Assembly: GCA_023150895.1 (NCBI GenBank) | Contig: JAKLJY010000054.1 | Location: forward strand, 1-52,900 | Length of the DNA stretch: 52,900 bases | Direction of reading: 5' to 3' | Source of the DNA: Myxococcota bacterium | Lineage (GTDB): Bacteria > Myxococcota_A > Bradymonadia > UBA7976 > UBA1532 | Notes under the pieces: model-generated | Databases searched by the model: none | Seen by the model: only the letters and a program-made list of their open reading frames with translations | What the model was told of the DNA's origin: nothing | Position numbers and translations under genes: made by a program | Shown here: positions 47,966 through 52,900 of the stretch, piece after piece | Layout of the letters: the number at the start of each line of letters is the position of its first letter | Position numbering within the stretch: the stretch's first letter is position 1

Positions 47966-49561
47966 ATGCCCGGCCACCTCTTCGTCATCCGCGGTGATCT
48001 GACCCGACTGGCCTGCGACGGTTGGCTTCTGCCGACGGACGAGGCCTTGCACGTCACCCCCTCCTGGTGGCGGGACGCGGCGCTGCGGACCGCGCTGGAG
48101 CGGGCCGGGGCGCGGCCGTCGCTGGCCTCGGAGGGACCGTGGGCGCTGCCGTTCACGAGCGGTCCTCGCTCGCTGCCCGTGCCCGACGCGCCGGGGCCGC
48201 GCCCGTACTTCACCTGGATCGGCTCGGCCGGGGAGCCGGTCGAGTGGTATCTCGATGGCGTGCGGGCCTTCCTGGGCGCAGCGGCGGCCACGGACGCGCC
48301 GCGGTTTTTGCCCGAGCGGGCCCGGCGGCTGTTGGGCGTGCCGGTCGTCGGCACCGGTTTCGGGGGCATGGGACACGTGGCGGGGCGCATCCACGACCAC
48401 CTGCTGCCGATGCTCGCCGAAGAAGCGCGGCGCCTCGACGTGGACATCGCCCTCGTGTGCGCCGACGAAGCGCACTACGCAGCCGCGCAGGCGACGCGAA
48501 GGCGGCTCTCCCGGGAGCCCGGCGTCGACCTCTGGCCCGAGCTGGACGAGGCGGCCAAGGCGCGGGCGGTCGGCCTCGCCCACGACGCCGCGAACGCGCA
48601 TCTCGTCCTGTTCCTGGGCGCCGGGGTCAGCATGGGGGCGGGTCTCCCGAGCTGGACGGCGCTGCTCTCGCAGCTCGCCCGCGAGGCGGGGCTGAGCACG
48701 GACGAGCTGCGCGCGTACCAGGATCTGAGCGCGCTGGACCGCGCGCAGTTCGTGGGGGAGCGCCTGCGGCAGCAAGGCGGGGAGCGCGGGGTCGGCGACG
48801 AGGTCCGCGCACTGTTCGCGCGGCATCGCCACCACGGGCTCGCCCACGGCTTGCTGGCCGGCCTGCCCGTGGCCGAGACCATCACCACGAACTACGACAC
48901 CCTCTTCGAGCAGGCGAGCGCCGATGCCGGGCACCCGCACGTTTCGGTGCTGCCCTATGCACCGACCCGCCACGGCACGCGCTGGCTGCTGAAGATGCAC
49001 GGCTGCGTCGAGCACCCCGAGGACATCGTCCTCACGCGGGAGGACTATCTGCGCTACGTGGAGCGCAACGCCGCGCTGGCGGGCATCGTGCAGGCCATGC
49101 TGCTGACGAAACACATGCTCTTCGTCGGCTTCTCGCTCGAGGACGACAACTTCCTGCGGATCGTGGACGCGGTGCGGCGCGCGGTGCGGGGGTGGGGCTC
49201 GCCCCGGGCGGGGCGGGGGGAGGGCAACCTGCTCGGCTGTGCGCTGATGACGCGCGGACACCCCTTGCTCGAGACACTGTGGTCGCGGGACCTGCCGTGG
49301 GTCTGTCCCGGTGGACGGGAGGCGGGAACGCAGGCGGGGGCGCGGGCCGTGGAGGTGTTCCTCGACCTGCTCGCGCACCACGCGTCGTCGCACGGGCACC
49401 TGCTCGACGGTCGCTTCGACGACGTGCTCGACACGCCCGAGCGCGCCCTGCGCGATGCGCTGCGCGACCTGGCGCGCGACGCCGCCCGCTATGAGGGCGC
49501 ACCGGCCTGGCGGAGCGTGCAAGCCGTTCTGCGGACGCTCGGACACCCCCGCGGCGAGTGA
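47966..49561 (+). CDS. Macro-like domain fused to SIR2 domain (probable NADase)
   Basis: The 531-residue product starts MPGHLFVIRGDLTRLACDGW. Residues 1-180 resemble a macro (ADP-ribose-binding) fold, with IRGDLTRLACDGWLLPTDE and GVPVVGTGFGGMGHVAGRIH. Residues 205-450 are a SIR2-like domain: VLFLGAGVSMGAGLPSW (216-230), ETITTNYDTLFE with Asn309, LLKMHGCVEHPEDIVLTRED with His345, and MLFVGFSLEDDN. These match the NAD-cleaving SIR2 class found in anti-phage proteins rather than zinc-containing deacetylases; no CxxC pairs are seen. A CAGAAT box 7 bases before the ATG at 47966 supports that start over 47957. It follows a kinase gene by 57 bases. NAD depletion on infection is a hypothesis. Confidence 0.85.
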   Translation: MPGHLFVIRGDLTRLACDGWLLPTDEALHVTPSWWRDAALRTALERAGARPSLASEGPWALPFTSGPRSLPVPDAPGPRPYFTWIGSAGEPVEWYLDGVRAFLGAAAATDAPRFLPERARRLLGVPVVGTGFGGMGHVAGRIHDHLLPMLAEEARRLDVDIALVCADEAHYAAAQATRRRLSREPGVDLWPELDEAAKARAVGLAHDAANAHLVLFLGAGVSMGAGLPSWTALLSQLAREAGLSTDELRAYQDLSALDRAQFVGERLRQQGGERGVGDEVRALFARHRHHGLAHGLLAGLPVAETITTNYDTLFEQASADAGHPHVSVLPYAPTRHGTRWLLKMHGCVEHPEDIVLTREDYLRYVERNAALAGIVQAMLLTKHMLFVGFSLEDDNFLRIVDAVRRAVRGWGSPRAGRGEGNLLGCALMTRGHPLLETLWSRDLPWVCPGGREAGTQAGARAVEVFLDLLAHHASSHGHLLDGRFDDVLDTPERALRDALRDLARDAARYEGAPAWRSVQAVLRTLGHPRGE

Positions 49562-49628
49562 CCCTTCGCAGTTGCGCGCGGGGCGCCCGTGCGCATGGTG
49601 TTCCTTCGGGGGAGTCGAGGAGAGCCTC

Positions 49629-50547
49629 ATGAAGCACTCGACCCAGACGCGGATCTTTCTGTTCGACGATCTCAAGGCGGCCCGCGGGGCCATCGATCGG
49701 CTGACGGCGGTCGGCGCCCGGGTGGCCGACCTCGGGGTCGTCACCCACGACGCCGACGGGCGCGTGGTGCAAGACGTCGTGGCGGGTGGCCACGACGAAG
49801 TCCTCGACCCGGTGCAGACGCGCAGCTTCTTCGAACGGGCCGCCGAGAACGGCGCCCGCGGGGCCGTGATCGGTGGGCTCGTCGGCATGCTCGGCGGGCT
49901 GGCGGCCCTGGCCATCCCCGGTGCGGGCCCCGTGCTCTTCCTGGGCTCCGTGGCGGGCGTCGTGGCCGGTGGCCTTCTCAGCGCTCTTTCGACGCACATC
50001 GTCGACGAGGCCGAGGCCGTCGTGTACGCCGAGGCCCTGCGCCGGGGCGGTACGCTCATCTTCGCCCACGACGATGCGGCGGTGCACCCCCGGCTCGGCG
50101 AGCTCATGGTGGACAGCGGCGCGGTCCACCTGCCGTCGCGCATCGCGGCCTGGCGGGCGGGCGGCTGGACGGGGTACGAACCCCCGCCGCCCCCACCCCC
50201 CCCCCGGCGTCGACGAGCCGGAGCCGCCCCCCGAGGACACCTTCGTCCACGAGGATCCACAAGGGGAAGATCCCTGGCTGCGAGCTCACTGGGCGCGCCT
50301 GGAAGGGCCCGTGCTCGGGCTCTGGCCGAAGCTGACCGCGGCCGATCTGCTGGCCATCGACGGCCACCGCGGGCGGCTCGTGCATCGCGTCCGGGTGCTG
50401 TACGGCGACTCACAGGAGCTCGTGAACTGGCGGCTCGACGAGATGATGGCCGAGGTCCTCGGGACGCCGGCCATCCAGGATTCACCGTCCGCGCACCACG
50501 CCTGGACGGTGCGCAGCATGAACGGCGCCGACATCGCCGACGACTGA
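49629..50547 (+). CDS. Stress protein: glycine-zipper membrane domain plus CsbD-like domain, frame-broken by C10
   Basis: The N-terminal part (49629 to about 50205) has KHSTQTRIFLFDDLKAARGA, like general-stress DUF1269 proteins. Two Gly/Ala hydrophobic helices follow (AVIGGLVGMLGGLAALAIPG, GSVAGVVAGGLLSALS). A Pro-rich tract sits over ten consecutive C (50196-50205). After a +1 shift, the frame ending at 50547 reads DEPEPPPEDTFVHEDP and then a CsbD-like domain (GLWPKLTAADLLAIDGHRGRL, VLYGDSQEL). Nine C would join both parts in one frame of about 305 residues. As written, the first frame runs on to 50726 with unrelated sequence. GAGGAGAG before the ATG is a ribosome binding site. Confidence 0.7.
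50196..50205. repeat. C10 homopolymer tract inside a coding region
   Basis: Ten C follow CCCCA at the Pro-rich linker. Nine C would restore one continuous frame across the glycine-zipper and CsbD-like parts. The tract could be phase-variable, could cause transcriptional slippage, or could be a base-calling error. Confidence 0.85.
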
Positions 50548-50604
50548 AAGCCCAGGCCGCTGCGGGCCGTTGCCAACGGGGGCGCTTCGTGACATGGGGT
50601 GCCC

Positions 50605-51768
50605 ATGGTCGACGCCCCGACCCCCTCGGTCGAACCCCCCTTGCCCCTGATGGAGCGGGTCGGCATCTGGTATCTGCAGAGCCGGCCCCGCCCGGTGGCC
50701 GTTCCCCCGACCGACGACGCCGATGACGTCGTGCACGTCCTCGACGCCCGCGAGCGCGCGCTGCTGCGGCGAATCGAGCGGTCGGCCATCCTGCGCGCGG
50801 CGGCGGCGGGGGCCGTCTCGACCCTCGTCAGCGCCGGGGCCGAGCTGCTGGTCCTCGACCGCGAGGTGTCCGAACCGGTCGTGTTCTGGCTCGTCGTCGG
50901 CGGGGCGACCGCGATCGCCTCCCTTTTCGAGATTCTGTACCTGTATTGGGACGGCCTGCGGGCGGTCCACGCGCTGTCGTTCGCTGCGGGCCTCGAGCTC
51001 TTCCCGCGGGGCGATGCGGGGCGTGCCATCGCCGGACAGATGGCCCGGGCCGCGCTCGAGCTCCCCAATCCGCCGGATCCACGCTGGGGCGTCGACCCGC
51101 TGCGCGAAGCGTCTCGTGCGCGGCTCGTCTTCGGCTCGCTGCTGTACAAGGCCAAGATCAGCGCGACGAACTTCGCGGTGAAGGCCCTCGTGCGGCGTCT
51201 CTTCGGGCGCGCGGCGGTCCGGACGTGGCTGCCGTTCGTCGCGGTGCCGGTGACCGCCGCCTGGAACGCGGCCGTGTGCTGGTTCATCCTGCGCGAGGCG
51301 CGCCTGCGGGCCATGGGCGCGTCCGCGGCGCACGAGATGGTGACCGCCCTCTTCGCGGATGAGCCGTCGACGAGTGCGCCGCAGCGCGAGGCCGTGCTCC
51401 GGGCGGTCGCGGCGACGGTGGTCCGGACGCACGACCTGCATCCCAACCTGGTGGCGCTGCTCGAACGCGTCCGGCGCACCGTGCTGGCGGTCGACCCCGA
51501 CTGGACCGCGCCCGGGGACCTGGACGATTCGCAGGCGTTCCTGCGGGCGCTCGCGGCGCTGCCCGAGCCCGCGCGTCGACTGCCGCTGCGCGTGCTGGGC
51601 GTCGCCGCCATCATCGACGGGCGGATGACCGGACCCGAGCGGCGACTTTGGGACGAGGCCCGGGCGGCCGCGGGCCGTCCGCCGGAGACGGGGGCCCTGC
51701 GAGCGCTTCTGCGCGCCTTCGTGCAGGGTGATCCCGTGCCACTCGCAACGCTGCGGGCCTTGGGCTGA
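50605..51768 (+). CDS. Membrane protein with TerB-like C-terminus (possibly LBF_2804 family)
   Basis: The product has 387 residues. After a Pro-rich start, ERALLRRIERSAILRAAAAG leads into a hairpin of hydrophobic helices (about 70-120, with VVFWLVVGGATAIASLFEIL). The middle is amphipathic (LVFGSLLYKAKISATNFAVK), with another hydrophobic stretch WLPFVAVPVTAAWNAAVCWF near 225. The C-terminal 60 residues show VLGVAAIIDGRMTGPERRLW, like the acidic TerB/tellurite-resistance helix bundle. I recall a family named LBF_2804 of this layout but cannot confirm it here. Function is unknown. The ATG at 50605 has a weak upstream context; a GTG at 50599 is possible. Confidence 0.72.
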   Translation: MVDAPTPSVEPPLPLMERVGIWYLQSRPRPVAVPPTDDADDVVHVLDARERALLRRIERSAILRAAAAGAVSTLVSAGAELLVLDREVSEPVVFWLVVGGATAIASLFEILYLYWDGLRAVHALSFAAGLELFPRGDAGRAIAGQMARAALELPNPPDPRWGVDPLREASRARLVFGSLLYKAKISATNFAVKALVRRLFGRAAVRTWLPFVAVPVTAAWNAAVCWFILREARLRAMGASAAHEMVTALFADEPSTSAPQREAVLRAVAATVVRTHDLHPNLVALLERVRRTVLAVDPDWTAPGDLDDSQAFLRALAALPEPARRLPLRVLGVAAIIDGRMTGPERRLWDEARAAAGRPPETGALRALLRAFVQGDPVPLATLRALG

Positions 51769-51783
51769 GGGGGCGCGATGCGC

Positions 51784-51789
51784 TACGCT
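51784..51789 (+). promoter_or_regulatory. -10 box TACGCT for the lectin lipoprotein
   Basis: TACGCT lies 6 bases before the ATG at 51796. It marks that Met, rather than the ATG at 51778, as the likely start of a leaderless message. Confidence 0.45.
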
Positions 51790-51795
51790 CCTTCG

Positions 51796-52638
51796 ATGCG
51801 CTCCGTGCCGAGCAGACCTTCGTCGGGCCGACGCCTCCCGTATGCGGCGATGGTCTTCGTCGCCGCCTGCGCGAGCGGTGAGGCCCCGGAGATCTCGGGT
51901 TCGACGGACGACGCCGAGCCGCCGCTCTCGGCCCGCACCACGGCCGGTCCGGACGGGCGGGTGTGGGCGCCCTCGGTGGGGGGCGACGCGGGCGAGAGCC
52001 CCCGCGATGCCGGCCCTGTCTCACCCGCCGTCCCGACGGACGCCGCCGACGCCACGGCCGAGCGACCGGCCGACGCGAGCGCGCCCCCGATCGCCGACGC
52101 TGCGGTCCCCGAGCCCGCCGACGCCGCGGTCCTCGAGCCCGCCGACGCCGAGAGCTGCCTGCCCGAGGCATGCAATGGGCGGGACGACGACTGTGACGGG
52201 GCCGTCGACGAGGAGGCCGGCTGCCCGTGCGACGTCGTCGCGGGCCCCATCGCGGGTCCCGCCGGGCCGAGCACGTATCTGCTCTGTCGCGAGGGCCGCA
52301 ACTGGGTGCTCGCCCGGCAGTTCTGCCAGGGCTTCGGGTACGACCTCGTCGCCCTGGAAGACGGCGCCGAGGACGCCTTCGTCTACGGCGCCATCGCCTC
52401 GCGCGGGTTCGGCGGCACCTGGCTCGGCCTGAACGACCGGTCCGCCGAAGGGCAGTGGGTCTGGCTCGACGGCGCGGCCGTTCTTTACAGCCATTGGGAT
52501 CAGGGCGAGCCCAACGACGGCGGGAACGGGGGCGAAGACTGCGGCATCGTCATGACCGGCGACGGGCGGCAGACCGAGTGGGACGACCGGGGGTGCGAGG
52601 GCGTGCGGCCGTTCGTGTGCGAAGCCGGGCTGCCCTGA
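51796..52638 (+). CDS. Lipoprotein with MopE-like metal motif and C-type lectin domain
   Basis: The product has 280 residues. The signal peptide ends at lipobox VAAC (about residue 26). A long Asp/Ala/Pro/Glu linker leads to CNGRDDDCDGAVDE (about 130), the repeat motif of MopE-like metal-binding proteins. Residues 150-278 form a C-type lectin domain: NWVLARQFCQGFGYDLVALE, GFGGTWLGLNDRSAEGQWVW, the calcium/mannose-type EPN in WDQGEPNDGGNGGEDC and a final WDDRGC plus RPFVCE. Both calcium-site motifs are present, so carbohydrate binding is plausible. It is probably a surface adhesin or recognition protein. Confidence 0.87.
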   Translation: MRSVPSRPSSGRRLPYAAMVFVAACASGEAPEISGSTDDAEPPLSARTTAGPDGRVWAPSVGGDAGESPRDAGPVSPAVPTDAADATAERPADASAPPIADAAVPEPADAAVLEPADAESCLPEACNGRDDDCDGAVDEEAGCPCDVVAGPIAGPAGPSTYLLCREGRNWVLARQFCQGFGYDLVALEDGAEDAFVYGAIASRGFGGTWLGLNDRSAEGQWVWLDGAAVLYSHWDQGEPNDGGNGGEDCGIVMTGDGRQTEWDDRGCEGVRPFVCEAGLP

Positions 52639-52648
52639 ACTCGGTCGC

Positions 52649-52900
52649 TCAGAACCCGAAACCGCCCGGAATCTTCTTCTTGGCGTCCTCGAGGGCCTTC
52701 TTCTTGGCGGCCTCGGCCTTCTTCTTGGCTTCGTCGGCCTTGGCCTTCGCGTCGGCGGCGGCCTTGGCCTTCGCGCCCTCGGCGGCGGCCTTCGCGGCGT
52801 CGGCCTTGGCCTGCGCGTCGGCGGCGGCCTTGGCCTTGGCGGCAGCGGCGGCGGCGCCCGGATCGGCGGCGGCGGCGGCCGGCTTGAAGGCGGCGACGGC
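52649..52900 (-). CDS. C-terminal part of an Ala/Lys-rich protein (5' partial)
   Basis: A minus-strand frame is open from the window edge to a stop at 52649, giving 83 residues. It is almost entirely Ala, Lys, Asp and Glu (AKAKAAADAQAKADAAKAAA and DEAKKKAEAAKKKALEDAKK), ending KIPGGFGF. This is a long charged helix or coiled coil, similar in composition to TolA linkers and histone H1-like proteins. The start lies outside the window. The DNA is strongly repetitive (GCC/AAG codons), which fits copy-number variation. It converges with the lectin gene, 10 bases apart. Confidence 0.7.
   Translation of the reverse strand, partial: AVAAFKPAAAAADPGAAAAAAKAKAAADAQAKADAAKAAAEGAKAKAAADAKAKADEAKKKAEAAKKKALEDAKKKIPGGFGF

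Noticed and set aside
1-52900. tRNA, rRNA, transposase or integrase genes
   Set aside because: No cloverleaf-like ends, rRNA signatures or transposase/integrase motifs were noticed on either strand by reading; a dedicated scan (tRNAscan-SE, Rfam, ISfinder) was not possible.

Overview
The window is a very GC-rich bacterial chromosome segment, densely packed on both strands. Several traits suggest a Myxococcota (deltaproteobacterial) organism. There are many secreted lipoproteins with Gly-, Pro- or Asp/Ala-rich linkers behind the lipid-attachment Cys. There are also calcium-binding Asp repeats (EF-hand-like, FG-GAP, thrombospondin type 3, MopE-like), Ser/Thr kinases with membrane segments, and multi-sensor histidine kinases. 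This placement is inference; no rRNA, tRNA, CRISPR array or intact insertion sequence was seen.

Layout. 1-5254: a duplicated EF-hand/Cys-rich secreted protein, an alpha/beta hydrolase, a DUF2200 protein, a von Willebrand A lipoprotein and a DUF4143 ATPase. 5314-11865 (minus strand): a run of tightly spaced genes, larB-larC, then a receiver/GAF/PAS/PAS/HisKA protein lacking an ATPase domain, a LolA-like periplasmic protein and an outer-membrane barrel-like protein. 11937-13933: two small membrane proteins and a lipoprotein. 13986-18982: a four-gene overlapping operon of ECF sigma factor, zinc-finger anti-sigma factor, caspase-like protease and FG-GAP/ASPIC lipoprotein. 18999-22921: a Rep/UvrD helicase and a hybrid histidine kinase. 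23021-29832: surface lipoproteins, a metallo-beta-lactamase-fold hydrolase and a small sigma-factor-like protein. 29860-36845: a GST, a Ser/Thr kinase, a DUF2254 membrane protein, uvrB and an unknown gene. 36846-38716: a shortened cytochrome-oxidase-subunit-I-like membrane gene between imperfect direct repeats. 38717-46341: mixed enzymes and lipoproteins (nuclease/phosphatase family, Uma2, ferritin-like, GyrI-like, VOC, DUF1801). 46464-52900: a frameshifted membrane Ser/Thr kinase, a macro-like/SIR2 protein resembling anti-phage NADases, a CsbD-type stress protein interrupted by a C10 tract, a TerB-like membrane protein, a C-type lectin lipoprotein, and the 3' end of an Ala/Lys-rich protein.

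The most interesting parts are the sigma/anti-sigma/caspase operon, the macro-SIR2 gene with its broken kinase neighbour, the oxidase-like gene between repeats, the sigma region 1.1 + region 3-like miniprotein, and the histidine-kinase-like protein without an ATPase. A recurrent pattern runs through the window: a -10-like box 6-9 nt before the start codon and no Shine-Dalgarno sequence. This suggests that many of the genes are expressed as leaderless transcripts, and I used it to choose several starts.
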